A stretch of 64,000 bases of DNA from Sphaerobacter thermophilus DSM 20745 (lineage in GTDB: Bacteria; Chloroflexota; Chloroflexia; Thermomicrobiales; Thermomicrobiaceae), in contig NC_013523.1 of assembly GCF_000024985.1 (NCBI RefSeq), positions 1,674,001 to 1,738,000 of the forward strand. Direction: 5' to 3'. Both the position numbers and the translations under genes were made by a program. Under the pieces are notes generated by a model that was given only the letters and a program-made list of their open reading frames with translations, searched no databases and was not told where the DNA came from. This document shows, piece after piece, positions 8,708 through 17,249 of this stretch (positions are counted from its first letter, which is position 1; every line of letters starts with the position of its first letter).

Positions 8708-9658
8708 ATGGAGTACCGGCGCCTGGGTTCGAGCGGCCTGTTCGTCTCGGCCATTGGGCTCGGCGGCAATACGTTTGGACGATTCTGCGACGCCGATCAG
8801 ACGGCCCGGATTGTCCACCAGGCGCTCGATCTGGGCGTCAACTTCATCGACACGGCCGATCTGTACTCGAACGGCGTCTCGGAGGAGTACATCGGCCGAG
8901 CCATCGCCGACCGGCGGGACAAGGTGATCCTGGCGACCAAGACCGGGTTCCCGCTCGGTGAGGGGCCGAACGACAAGGGGCTCTCCCGGCGCCGCATCGT
9001 AGCGAGCCTGGAGGCGAGCCTGCGCCGCCTGGGGACCGACTACGTGGATGTCTACTACCTCCACCTCCCCGACCCCTCAACGCCGATCGAGGAGAGCCTG
9101 CGGACCCTCGACGACCTCGCCCGCGCAGGCAAGATCCGCTACGCAGCCTGCTCGAACTACGCGGGCTGGCAGATCGCCGACATGGTCGGGATCTGCGAGC
9201 GGCGTGGCTATGTCAAGCCGGTCGTCAGTCAGTCGCTCTACAACATTCTCGACCGCGGCATCGAGGCGGAGGTCATTCCGGCCTGCACCCACTACGGGAT
9301 GAGCGTGGTGCCCTACGCGCCGCTGGCAGGTGGGTTCCTGACCGGCAAGTACCGGCGGGGCGAGCCGGTGCCGGCCGGGACGCGCGGCGCGGCGAGCGAG
9401 GCGTGGCAGCAGCAGCGGCTGACCGAGCGGAACTTCAACGCGCTGGAGGCGCTGGAGGGCTTTGCGAAGGAGCACGGGCACACGGTCGCCGAGCTGGCGA
9501 TGGCCTGGCTGCTGGCCCAACCGGTCGTCTGCTCGATCATCCCGGGCGCGACGAGCCCGGAGCAGGTCAAAGCCAACGTGGCCGCCGGGGAATGGAAGCT
9601 GAACGCCGACGACCTGGCCGAGATCGATCGGCGCCTCGAGGCCGCCGGCGCGCTGTAA
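8708..9658 (+). CDS. Aldo/keto reductase family oxidoreductase
   Basis: This 316-residue NADPH-dependent (β/α)8-barrel protein matches the YghZ/Kvβ-like branch. The ATG at 8708 follows GGAGGT at eight bases and gives the classic start MEYRRLGSSGLFVSAIGLG, so longer frames are rejected. Active-site features are visible: NFIDTADLYSNG carries the Asp/Tyr pair, ILATKTGF the Lys, and YLHLPDP the His. The NADPH-binding end is IIPGATSPEQVKANV. The gene lies 38 bases before an AhpD-like gene and probably forms a two-gene unit with it. The substrate is unknown. Confidence 0.9.
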   Translation: MEYRRLGSSGLFVSAIGLGGNTFGRFCDADQTARIVHQALDLGVNFIDTADLYSNGVSEEYIGRAIADRRDKVILATKTGFPLGEGPNDKGLSRRRIVASLEASLRRLGTDYVDVYYLHLPDPSTPIEESLRTLDDLARAGKIRYAACSNYAGWQIADMVGICERRGYVKPVVSQSLYNILDRGIEAEVIPACTHYGMSVVPYAPLAGGFLTGKYRRGEPVPAGTRGAASEAWQQQRLTERNFNALEALEGFAKEHGHTVAELAMAWLLAQPVVCSIIPGATSPEQVKANVAAGEWKLNADDLAEIDRRLEAAGAL

Positions 9659-9696
9659 GTCGCCGGCATGAGCTCGCTAGGGGACAGGAGCGCAGC

Positions 9697-10044
9697 ATGA
9701 CCACGCGGCTGGACGAGTTCCGGGCCTACCGGGAGCGGATGAACGCGCGCATCGCGGAGATTGACCACCTGGGGATCAAGCGGTTCTTCAGCCTCGATTC
9801 GGGAGCCTACCGCGACGGCGCACTCGACGGGCGTACCAAGGAGCTGCTCGGACTGGTGGCCTCGACCGTCCTGCGCTGCAACGACTGCATCGACTACCAC
9901 CTCGACCAGTGCGTCAAGGCCGGGTGGTCCGACGAGGAGATCTACGACGCGCTGAATGTGGCGCTGGTGGTCGGCGGCAGCATCGTCATCCCGCACCTGC
10001 GCCACGCCGTCGAGACGCTCGACCTTCTCCGTGCCGAACAGTAA
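9697..10044 (+). CDS. Carboxymuconolactone decarboxylase/AhpD-like protein
   Basis: This 115-residue protein starts at an ATG preceded by CAGGAG. It carries the hallmark C-x-x-C-x-x-x-H motif (CNDCIDYH) of the AhpD-like alkylhydroperoxidase core in the all-helical CMD fold. It also has the family's TKELLGLVAS and EEIYDALNVALVVGGS segments. Such proteins reduce peroxides through the Cys pair or act on aromatic lactones. The Cys pair favours a redox role. The length is typical for single-domain members. Confidence 0.85.
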   Translation: MTTRLDEFRAYRERMNARIAEIDHLGIKRFFSLDSGAYRDGALDGRTKELLGLVASTVLRCNDCIDYHLDQCVKAGWSDEEIYDALNVALVVGGSIVIPHLRHAVETLDLLRAEQ

Positions 10045-10183
10045 GCCCAGGAGCGCCGGTGTCTTCGCCGGTCCTTCGTGCCCGCGTCATGCGCGAGGAC
10101 GATGCGGCCGGCGAGGATACCCGCGCCCCCGGGACGAGGACGGGCGAGGCACCACCCGCCTGCCGCGCTCCCGTCCACAGTCT

Positions 10184-10225
10184 CACGGAACACGGAACAC
10201 GCAACACGCAATACGCACTACGCAC
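10184..10225. repeat. Six-unit degenerate heptamer array
   Basis: Positions 10184-10225 read as six heptamers: CACGGAA twice, CACGCAA twice, TACGCAC twice. They match one arm of the 1103-1280 element in orientation and consensus. The array runs into the end of livF, whose TAG (complement of 10218-10220) is part of the fifth and sixth units. There is no inverted partner arm. Confidence 0.7.
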
Positions 10226-10931
10226 CCGCCGCCCCGAGGTAGAGTTCCATGATCTGCCGGTCATCGCGCAGGTCGGCCGGCGTGCCCTGCCAGCGGTTGG
10301 CGCCGCCGACCAGGATGTAGCACACGTCGGCGATGCGCAGCGCCTCGCGGATGTTCTGCTCCACCATGAGGATGCCCACGCCCCGCTCGCGCAGGGCAGC
10401 CACGCGCTCCAGCGTCTCGGCCACGAGCCTGGGTGACAGCCCGGCCGAGGGCTCGTCGAGCAGAAGAAACCGCGGGCGGCTCACCAGGGCGCGGGCGATC
10501 GCGAGTTGCATCTGTTCCCCACCGCTTAGGTTCCCGGCGGCGACGTTTCGGCGGCGGGCGAGCGCGGGGTACTCGTCGAGGAGTTGGTTCACACGCTCCT
10601 CCACCTCGCGCGTCGAATCGAGCACGTACCCGCCCAGCCGCAGGTTCTCCAGCACCGTCAGTTGCGGGAAGACCCCGCCTCCCTGGGGCATCAGCGTCAC
10701 GCCCCGACGGACCACCTGATGCGCCGGGAGACCGGTCAGATCCTGTTCGTCGAGCCAGATCTTGCCTTCCCACAACGGTAGGAGACCGGCGACCGCCTTG
10801 ACCAACGTGCTCTTCCCACTGCCGTTCGGACCGAAGACGGCGGTGATCTGCCCGGGCGCCGCCTCGATCGAGACGTCATGCAGCACGGCGAGCCTGCCGT
10901 AGCCGGTGACCGCCCCCTCGACGCGCAGCAT
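10218..10931 (-). CDS. livF: Branched-chain amino acid-type ABC transporter ATP-binding protein LivF
   Basis: This 237-residue ATPase has Walker A GPNGSGKST, signature LSGGEQ and Walker B FLLLDEPSAGLSP, followed by the VEQN switch region characteristic of LivF. It pairs with LivG to power the LivHM permease at the inner face of the membrane. It is the last gene of livK-livH-livM-livG-livF and starts five bases after the livG stop. The stop codon lies inside a heptamer repeat. Confidence 0.92.
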   Translation of the reverse strand: MLRVEGAVTGYGRLAVLHDVSIEAAPGQITAVFGPNGSGKSTLVKAVAGLLPLWEGKIWLDEQDLTGLPAHQVVRRGVTLMPQGGGVFPQLTVLENLRLGGYVLDSTREVEERVNQLLDEYPALARRRNVAAGNLSGGEQMQLAIARALVSRPRFLLLDEPSAGLSPRLVAETLERVAALRERGVGILMVEQNIREALRIADVCYILVGGANRWQGTPADLRDDRQIMELYLGAAGA

Positions 10932-10936
10932 CGCCG

Positions 10937-11647
10937 TCAGACCCCCCTCCCCAGGTAGGCCTCCATCACGTGCGGGTCCGCGGCGATCTCGTCGAAGGTG
11001 CCCGTGGCGACGACCTGACCGAAGTCCATGACGACGATGCGGTCGCAGATCGTGCGGACCAGCTCCATGTCGTGCTCGATCACGAGGAAGGTGGTGCCCG
11101 CGTCGCGCAGCTCACGGACCGCGCTGAGGATGACCTCCCGCAGCCGCGGGTGGACGCCTGCCGTGACCTCGTCCAGCAGGATGAGCCGCGGGTCGCGCAT
11201 CAGCACCCGCCCCAACTCCAGCAGCTTCTGTTGACCGCCGGAGAGGTTGTCGGCACGCTCGTCCCGCACGTGGTCCAGGGTTAGCAGGTGGAGCACCTCG
11301 TCCGCGCGGCGCGGTGCCCCCCGCCAGTCCCCCTCCACCGCGGCGGCGAGCAGGTTCTCGTAGGCGGTGAGGTGCTGGAACAGGGTGGGGATCTGGAAGG
11401 TTCGCCCCACGCCCAGCCGGGCGATGCGGTACGGTCGCCACCCGGTGATGTCCTGCGACTGGAACAGGATCCGCCCGGTATCCGGCCGGTACACCCCGGT
11501 GATGAGGTTGAAGAGCGTGCTCTTGCCGCTCCCGTTCGGGCCGATGATGCCGACGATCTCACCCGGGGCGACCGTCAGGCTGACGCCGTCGACCGCCTGG
11601 ATCCCGCCGAAGGCGCGCGACACCTGGTCGAGCTCCAGCACGCTCAT
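10937..11647 (-). CDS. livG: Branched-chain amino acid-type ABC transporter ATP-binding protein LivG
   Basis: The 236-residue protein begins MSVLELDQVSRAFGG at an ATG with GGAGGAG about six bases upstream. This ATG overlaps the livM stop by four bases (ATGA), indicating translational coupling. Walker A GPNGSGKST, signature LSGGQQ and the LivG-type GRTFQIPTLF and VIEHDMELV motifs are all present. Longer in-frame upstream starts lie inside livM and are rejected. Confidence 0.92.
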   Translation of the reverse strand: MSVLELDQVSRAFGGIQAVDGVSLTVAPGEIVGIIGPNGSGKSTLFNLITGVYRPDTGRILFQSQDITGWRPYRIARLGVGRTFQIPTLFQHLTAYENLLAAAVEGDWRGAPRRADEVLHLLTLDHVRDERADNLSGGQQKLLELGRVLMRDPRLILLDEVTAGVHPRLREVILSAVRELRDAGTTFLVIEHDMELVRTICDRIVVMDFGQVVATGTFDEIAADPHVMEAYLGRGV

Positions 11648-12639
11648 GGTTTCTCCTCCGCCGTGCCGGTCCGAGGTGACAGACGTCCCATCTGGCGCGC
11701 CAGTGCCCGCACGAGCCGCAGGCGTCGGGTGCCCGGCCAGAGGCTCACCAGCCCGTCCGGGAGGAAGAGGACCACCGCCGCGATCACGGCGCCCAGGATG
11801 GCGATGTAGGCCGTGGTGTTGGCCCACTCCGTCCAGATGATCCGGTTGACCAGGTACATGCTGACCGCGCCGATGGCCGGTCCCCAGAAGTGCCCCAGCC
11901 CGCCGAGCAGCACCATCACCACCATCTGGTCAGCGATGTAGGCCCCGAGGACGCTGGTGGGGTTGATGAAGGTGATCCAGTAGGCATAGATGCTGCCGAA
12001 AGCCGCCGGGATCGCCGCGCTGAGGACGAACGCCTGGATCTTCACCAGCGTCGTGTTGATCCCCAGGCTCTCGGCCGCCACCTCGCTGTCGCGCACCGCT
12101 TTGAGCCGGTAGCCGAAGCGCGAGCGTTCCAGCAGGAAGTAGCTGGCCCCGTAGGTCACGACCGCTGCGACGAGCATCGCGTAGAAGAAGAACCGCTCGT
12201 CGAGGAGCGGCGGGAGCGTCAGACCCGCGGTCCCGCCGGTGATGTCGAGAATGTTCGCCAGTTGCAGCAGCATCTCGGCGAAGGCCCAGGTGGCGATCGC
12301 GAAGTAGGCGCCGCGCAGCCGCAGGGTCGGCCAGCCGATCAGCGCCGCCACGACCGACGCGGCCACCACCCCGACCAGGAGCGCCACGCCGAACGGCAGG
12401 CCGTAGCGGTTGCCCATCAGAATCCCGGCTGCGTAGGCTCCGATGCCGAAGAACGCCGAGTGGCCGAAGCTGATGTAGCCCGCATAGCCGCCGATGATGT
12501 TCCAGGCGCAGGCCAGCCCGGCCCACATCAGGATCCCGGTCGCGATGCGCAGCCAGTAGGGGTCCAGCACGAACGGCAGGCTGGCCAGCACGGCGAGGCC
12601 GAGCAGGACGGGCGCGATGCGTGGCACGGCCGCTCCCAT
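11644..12639 (-). CDS. livM: Branched-chain amino acid-type ABC transporter permease LivM
   Basis: This ~331-residue integral membrane protein has about ten hydrophobic segments. It contains the LivM signatures WNIIGGYAGYISFGHSAFFG near the N-terminus and RSRFGYRLKAVRDSEVAAESLG in the cytosolic loop that contacts the ATPases. The start is taken as the ATG at 12639 in a TGATG overlap with livH. A GTG one codon upstream (12642) is equally possible. Confidence 0.9.
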   Translation of the reverse strand: MGAAVPRIAPVLLGLAVLASLPFVLDPYWLRIATGILMWAGLACAWNIIGGYAGYISFGHSAFFGIGAYAAGILMGNRYGLPFGVALLVGVVAASVVAALIGWPTLRLRGAYFAIATWAFAEMLLQLANILDITGGTAGLTLPPLLDERFFFYAMLVAAVVTYGASYFLLERSRFGYRLKAVRDSEVAAESLGINTTLVKIQAFVLSAAIPAAFGSIYAYWITFINPTSVLGAYIADQMVVMVLLGGLGHFWGPAIGAVSMYLVNRIIWTEWANTTAYIAILGAVIAAVVLFLPDGLVSLWPGTRRLRLVRALARQMGRLSPRTGTAEEKP

Positions 12640-13550
12640 CACACCCGCGCTCCCCGGCGCAGCAGGCCGTGCGGCGAGACGACGAGGGCCAGGTAGAGGA
12701 CGCCGAACACGATCAGGTAGGTGTAGCTGCCCCCGACGTAGACCGCCGACAGCGCCTCCAGGATGCCCAGGAACAGGCCGGCGGCCAGCACGCCGCTGAT
12801 CGAGCCCAGACCGGCCAGCACCACCACGAAGAAGGCGAAGAGCGTGTAGCGGATGCCCACCTCAGCGTTGACCGAATAGATCGCCGCCATCAGCACGCCG
12901 ACCATTCCGGTCAACGCGGCGTAGAGGGCGTAGACGATGGCGCTGACACGTTTGACGTCGATCCCCATCAACCCCGCGGTCTGCCGGTTCTGTGCGACCG
13001 CGCGGATGGCGAGCCCCAGCCTGGTGCGGTAGAGGAAGATCAGAAAGGCGGCGATGACGAGGAGCGCGAAGGCGAAGGCGACGACCCGCAGCCCCGGGAG
13101 CGCGATCTGCCCGAGCATGAAGGTCTGCTGCCCCACCTGGGTGGTGACCGTGCGCGTGTTGAACCCGAGCAGCGTCAGGGTCGACCCGCGCATAATGAGC
13201 GAGATGCCGAAGGTGAAGGCCAGCGCCATCAGGGCCGGTCTGGCGTAGCTGCCGCTCCGCACCCGGTAGATCAGCGGCGCCAGCAGGTAACCCGCGACGC
13301 CGAACACCAGGAAGGCAACGGGCAAGAGGAAGAACGGGTCGACGCCCAGCCACTGCCAGAGGTAGAAGCCGAGGAAGCCCCCGAGCATCACCCACTCGCC
13401 CACCGCGAAGTCGACCACGTCGAGGACACCGAACGCCAGTGCGAAGCCGATCGCGATCCCGACGTAGAGCCCGCCGATCAGCACCCCATTGGCGATCGTC
13501 TGCAGCAGCAGCGTCATCTGAACGCTCATCCAGACGCGGAGCGCCGCCAC
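12639..13550 (-). CDS. livH: Branched-chain amino acid-type ABC transporter permease LivH
   Basis: The 303-residue permease has eight to nine hydrophobic helices. It carries the LivH signatures ANGVLIGGLYVGIAIGFALA and RTRLGLAIRAVAQN, plus a VVVLAGLGSISG segment. The GTG at 13550 has only a weak AGGA site. Internal ATGs at 13529 and 13517 are alternatives and would shorten the N-terminus without loss of helices. It follows livK by 30 bases. Confidence 0.88.
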   Translation of the reverse strand: MAALRVWMSVQMTLLLQTIANGVLIGGLYVGIAIGFALAFGVLDVVDFAVGEWVMLGGFLGFYLWQWLGVDPFFLLPVAFLVFGVAGYLLAPLIYRVRSGSYARPALMALAFTFGISLIMRGSTLTLLGFNTRTVTTQVGQQTFMLGQIALPGLRVVAFAFALLVIAAFLIFLYRTRLGLAIRAVAQNRQTAGLMGIDVKRVSAIVYALYAALTGMVGVLMAAIYSVNAEVGIRYTLFAFFVVVLAGLGSISGVLAAGLFLGILEALSAVYVGGSYTYLIVFGVLYLALVVSPHGLLRRGARV

Positions 13551-13580
13551 GATCCTGCGCCCCGCGCGATCACGGGCGAC

Positions 13581-14984
13581 TCACCGCTCGTTCCAGGCCG
13601 GTAGCGGATAGATCATCTCCGCCGTGGCGGCGTCGGACGGTCCCACCGCGACGACCGCACCATCCTGGATCTGAACCAGCACCGGAGTTGGCGCCGTGTT
13701 GTCGTGGAAGTGGTCGCCCTCGGTCTCGAAGCGGATCGGCCCGTAGAAGGTGGTGATGTCGGTCTCCTCCAGCAGGTCACGCAGCCGCACCCGATCCTCC
13801 TCGGAGTACGGCGGCGGCGTGCCGAGCCGCGCCAGGGCATCGGCGAGCACCAGCCCGCTGGCCGAGCAAGCCGCCTCGGTGTAGTCGGGCGCGGTGCCCC
13901 AGCGCTCTTGGGCAGCCTGGAAGTACTCCTCGGCGGTGCCGAACACCTCGTCCTCGTAGGACACGTCCGGCGTCCAGACCACAAGGCCAAAGACGCCTTC
14001 GGCGTCCTCGCTCAGGTTCGCGGCGAAGTCCGGTACCGTCACCCCGTAGTGCATGATGATCGCCTTCGGGGCGAAGTTGAGCGACTTTGCCGCCCGGACG
14101 AAGTTGATCAGGATCTCCTCGTGCCCGCCGACCGCGACGATGTCAGGGTCGGTCGCGGCCACGCCGCTGACGAGCGGCGTCAGGTCGGCGTTCGGCGGGA
14201 AGAACTCCTCCCGCGTGATGGTGAGCCCGGCCTCGCGTGCTCCGGCCAGGAAACCCTCGGCGGCCTCCTTGGAGAAGGGCTCATCGGCCCCGAGGATCGC
14301 CGCGCTTGTGGGCTTCGGGTCGGCCTGATCCAGGATCACCTGGAGCGCCTTACCCGCGGTGAGGTCGACGGAGGGAATGATGCCGAACGTGTACTGTGGC
14401 TGCGCCTTCCAGACGTTGGGCGACTCAGCCGAGCCGGCGATCATCGGTACCTTGTACTTGTCGCAAATGGGCGCGACAGCGAGCGTCACGCCGCTCGTGT
14501 AGGGGCCGAAGATGACGTCGACCTGATCCTGGGTGATGAGCCGCTCGGCACCGTCGGCCCCGGTGGCGGGCTGGCTCTGGTCGTCGGCGTAGAACATCTG
14601 GACCGGGTAGCGCTGGCCCCCGATCTCGACGCCACCCTGCGCGTTGACCGTTTCGGCCCAAAAGTCATAGCCTCGCCGCGTGAGGTTCCCGCCGAAGACA
14701 TCGTCGCCGGAGAGCGAGGTGACGACGCCGACCTTGATCGCGGGACCGCCCGCTGCCGGGGAGCCCGCCCCGGGGCTGGCCGCGGTCGTGCCGCCGGGCG
14801 CCGCGCCGCCGCCGGGTGCGCTGGTCGGCGCCGCTTCCCCGCCCCCGCAGGCGGCCAGAATCCACCCGATCGCGGGCATCGAGAGCCCCAACGCCAGACC
14901 CCGCCGGATGATCTGCCGGCGGCTGTAGCGCCGTGTCCGCGCCTCTTCGATCAGTGCTACGAGCCGAGCATCGCGATGTGCCAT
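13581..14984 (-). CDS. livK: Tat-type lipoprotein substrate-binding protein of the Liv transporter
   Basis: This 467-residue periplasmic-binding-protein type 1 (Leu/Ile/Val or amide-binding) protein starts at an ATG with AGGAGG ten bases upstream. Residues 21-46 read SRRQIIRRGLALG... to LAAC, giving a twin-arginine-type signal plus a lipobox with Cys46 as the lipidated residue. A Gly/Ala/Ser/Pro/Thr-rich tether follows to about residue 80. The binding domain opens IKVGVVTSLSGDD. It leads the liv operon. Substrate class (branched-chain amino acids, urea or short amides) cannot be settled by eye. Confidence 0.88.
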   Translation of the reverse strand: MAHRDARLVALIEEARTRRYSRRQIIRRGLALGLSMPAIGWILAACGGGEAAPTSAPGGGAAPGGTTAASPGAGSPAAGGPAIKVGVVTSLSGDDVFGGNLTRRGYDFWAETVNAQGGVEIGGQRYPVQMFYADDQSQPATGADGAERLITQDQVDVIFGPYTSGVTLAVAPICDKYKVPMIAGSAESPNVWKAQPQYTFGIIPSVDLTAGKALQVILDQADPKPTSAAILGADEPFSKEAAEGFLAGAREAGLTITREEFFPPNADLTPLVSGVAATDPDIVAVGGHEEILINFVRAAKSLNFAPKAIIMHYGVTVPDFAANLSEDAEGVFGLVVWTPDVSYEDEVFGTAEEYFQAAQERWGTAPDYTEAACSASGLVLADALARLGTPPPYSEEDRVRLRDLLEETDITTFYGPIRFETEGDHFHDNTAPTPVLVQIQDGAVVAVGPSDAATAEMIYPLPAWNER

Positions 14985-15027
14985 GGCCTCGCTCCTCCTC
15001 ACGCCCGCACGCTTGAGCCACGATCTG

Positions 15028-15107
15028 GCGCTGGAAACCAACAGTGCCCGGTATACTAACTATTTCTGCGCTGGAAACACGGTAGCGATCGGTGATCGGC
15101 TTGTCAA
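15028..15107 (-). promoter_or_regulatory. liv operon promoter with duplicated 11-bp operator-like repeat
   Basis: On the minus strand TTGACA (15107-15102) is followed after 17 bases by TACCGT (15084-15079). Immediately after the -10, an 11-bp sequence (GCGCTGGAAAC on the plus strand) occurs at 15068-15078. It occurs again, identical and in the same orientation, at 15028-15038, exactly 40 bp away. Direct repeats at four helical turns downstream of a promoter suggest a repressor site. No regulator gene is adjacent. Confidence 0.5.
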
Positions 15108-15165
15108 GGACCACTGCGGCAACGATTCGGCCCAGTCGCCGCGCGAATCGCACGCAGCCGCCCCC

Positions 15166-15606
15166 CTAAGCCCGCACCGCACGCATTTTCTTCCTGCGGA
15201 TGCGCGCAAGCTGTCTGCGGACACCTCGCCCTCGTCCACGCCGGTCGGTGCGCATCGCGGCGACCCAGGCGCCGATCAGGATCACCTCGCCGAGAGCATC
15301 CAGCAGGTAGATCGGGGAGATCCGGCGGCGAGCGACGTAGACGACATCGATGGCCGCCAGCCCGGCCGCGCTCCCGACGGCCAGCAGGCGAACCTCGGGG
15401 GACACGCGACGCCGCAGCCCGGCCAGCATCAACACCCCGCCGACCACCGTGATCAGCGCGCCTACCGTCTTGACCAGCCAGCCGTCCACCTTCGGGCCGG
15501 TGACGGCCATGAAGGTGCGCAGGCTGACGAGCGGCCAGATGCCGGTCGGCAGGTAGTACAGCGCCTGGAGGATCGAGATCATCGATTGCCGGTCGGCTGG
15601 CTGCAT
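15166..15606 (-). CDS. Small hypothetical membrane protein (about four helices)
   Basis: The 146-residue protein starts at an ATG with AGGGG upstream. Hydrophobic segments cover roughly residues 10-32, 43-63, 72-92 and 103-117, and the C-terminus is very basic (RRGRGRGVRRQLARIRRKK). The basic tail suggests a cytosolic C-terminus. I do not recognise the family. It lies between the liv operon and another membrane-protein gene, both also on the minus strand, but with gaps too large for obvious co-transcription. Confidence 0.6.
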   Translation of the reverse strand: MQPADRQSMISILQALYYLPTGIWPLVSLRTFMAVTGPKVDGWLVKTVGALITVVGGVLMLAGLRRRVSPEVRLLAVGSAAGLAAIDVVYVARRRISPIYLLDALGEVILIGAWVAAMRTDRRGRGRGVRRQLARIRRKKMRAVRA

Positions 15607-15805
15607 GGTTCACCCCTTCAGCGGCCTCTCCCGGCGCACGGGAGCGGGCGATACCGGCCACACGGCGCTTGCACGCGGTGTGCCAATGGCTCCTGGTCCA
15701 GGACGGCAGCACGGGGTGCTGTCGGGCGACGCTCCACCACTCGATGAGTCAGTGCAGTCGCAGCGCCGGGAAACGCCTGCACCGTTCCGGCAACCGGTGT
15801 GGCCA

Positions 15806-16558
15806 TCACCCGGACGATGAGTGGATCGTCCCGGGGCGACCCCGGCCTTCAGCCGCCAGGCGCCGGAGCTCCGATTCCGGCATCCGCCAGGAGACGAGGA
15901 CGAGCCAGATCATCCACACCAGGCTCAGCACCCAGGCCAGCACGATCTCGATCGACAGCGTTTGCGAGAAGCCCTCGGCGCCAACCACCCAGCCCTGGAC
16001 CAGATAGACGAGGCCGGACAGGCCCATCAGGAACGCGATGGGCCACGGGACCCACGCCGTCCGCACGACCGCGACTGAAAACAGGAGCAGGGCGAGGCCA
16101 AGCGCATAGTCGTGGTAGCTCCGCATCCCCCACTCGATCCAGCGGATGGCCTCGGCGCTCGCGAAGCGCGCCGCCTTCTCGGCGTCCGGGGCGCGTACCC
16201 ACGCAGCATCGGCCTGCTTGTTGGCGACCCCGTCGACCGCCTGGAGGGCGCCGTACAGCGCGAGCGCGACCCCGGCCAAGACGGCACCGAATCGTCCTGC
16301 CCATCTGGCCGTGCCCGCCCGCAGATCCACGCCGAAGTAGAGCGCGAGCAGCCCGGCAAGCAAGATCCCCATGGCCACGAACTGGCCGACGTGGACCACC
16401 GTCCAGTTCCCACTGCCGGCGTACACGGCGAAGATGGTGGGATGGTCATTGGCCTCTCCACCGGCGTGGAGCTGGGTGACCCCGATGTACAGGAGTTGTC
16501 CCACGAGCAGCAACGCGGCCGACAGGCGCAGCGATGCGCCGGAGGTGGTATTGTCCAT
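15806..16558 (-). CDS. Hypothetical multi-pass membrane protein
   Basis: This 250-residue protein has about six to seven hydrophobic helices. The ATG at 16558 follows GAGGGG and starts MDNTTSGASLRLSAALLLVG. A longer frame to 16630 has no site. Features include an N-terminal helix, HVGQFVAMGILLAGLLALYFG, a polar loop with an Ala/Glu-rich helix (DAEKAARFASAEAIRW), and a C-terminal pair VLAWVLSLVWMIWLVLVSW. The layout resembles DUF4386-type membrane proteins, but that assignment is only a suggestion. Confidence 0.55.
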   Translation of the reverse strand: MDNTTSGASLRLSAALLLVGQLLYIGVTQLHAGGEANDHPTIFAVYAGSGNWTVVHVGQFVAMGILLAGLLALYFGVDLRAGTARWAGRFGAVLAGVALALYGALQAVDGVANKQADAAWVRAPDAEKAARFASAEAIRWIEWGMRSYHDYALGLALLLFSVAVVRTAWVPWPIAFLMGLSGLVYLVQGWVVGAEGFSQTLSIEIVLAWVLSLVWMIWLVLVSWRMPESELRRLAAEGRGRPGTIHSSSG

Positions 16559-16785
16559 GCCCGGACCCCTCGTGTAGCGCTCCGGTCGACTCCCTCTAGC
16601 GCAAGACGCGCGCAAGCCACTTACCACCACGAGAGCAACTCCGACCAGCAGGAAGCGGTAATGGCCACTCTCACGGCCGTCCCTCTACGCGCACCACGAT
16701 CCGATGTCAACCTGGTGGGCGTGAATTCGGCTGTGACTCGACGAACCGGTGCGATGGGCGATTGCCAGATGTCAGGGAATGGGAC

Positions 16786-16815
16786 TTGACAGAGACCCTG
16801 GGAGTCCAGTACGAT
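16786..16815 (+). promoter_or_regulatory. Promoter of the metX-metY leader
   Basis: TTGACA at 16786-16791 and TACGAT at 16810-16815 are separated by 18 bases. The pair lies about 26 bases before the SAM riboswitch, so transcription would begin just ahead of the aptamer. Confidence 0.65.
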
Positions 16816-16840
16816 CAGCGCCACAAGTGAATATGGCCTA

Positions 16841-16942
16841 CGCTCATCCAGAGTGGTGGAGGGAACGGCCCTGCGAAGCCCGGCAACCAGCGCGTACTGC
16901 GCCAGGTGCCAATGCCGGCGGACAGTGTCCGCACGATGAGCG
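16841..16942 (+). promoter_or_regulatory. SAM-I (S-box) riboswitch aptamer
   Basis: The conserved S-box core is clear: GGTGGAGGGA, GGCCC, GAAGCCCGGCAACC and GGTGCCAAT occur in order with normal spacing. P1 is a perfect 8-bp helix between 16841-16848 and 16935-16942. It is followed at 16957-16984 by an intrinsic terminator, so this is a transcriptional OFF switch: S-adenosylmethionine binding stabilises P1 and allows termination before metX. It is the first of two tandem sensors. Confidence 0.95.
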
Positions 16943-16956
16943 AACGAATGAAGGCC

Positions 16957-16984
16957 CCCTCCACCTGGTGTGGAGGGTTTTTTG
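16957..16984 (+). terminator. Intrinsic terminator of the SAM riboswitch
   Basis: An 8-bp stem (16957-16964 with 16970-16977) with a 5-base loop is followed by six T residues at 16978-16983. It serves as the expression platform of the upstream S-box. Confidence 0.9.
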
Positions 16985-17007
16985 ATCCCTCCCACAGCCA
17001 AGCAGAC

Positions 17008-17248
17008 GGCCAGCAACGGCGATGACGAGGAGAGTAGCCCGGAAACCACGGCTCTAGCGAGCCGCGACGGTGGAAGGCGGCGCACGGGTGCCGGGTGAAG
17101 ATGACCTCCGAGCCGCGGGCTGAACCGGGCAGTTGCCCCCAGTAGGTACCGCCGGGTTGACCTCCGTTATCCAGGTCAGGGTGCATACGCACCCACTGAG
17201 GTCCGCGTCGCGAGGCGCGGGCGAAGCGGGGTGGTACCACGGGCTCTA
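17008..17248 (+). promoter_or_regulatory. T-box leader, probable methionine-tRNA sensor
   Basis: The near-invariant T-box sequence GGGTGGTACCACGGG lies at 17228-17243. Its TGGT bulge can pair with the ACCA end of an uncharged tRNA. A long stem I region from about 17008 includes AGCGAGCC and GGTGGAAGG. GAAG is followed by ATG at 17101-17103, the position expected for the specifier, which matches methionine. A terminator follows at 17250-17283. Uncharged tRNA-Met binding would favour the antiterminator and allow metX-metY transcription. The exact 5' boundary is approximate. Confidence 0.88.
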
Positions 17249-17249
17249 G

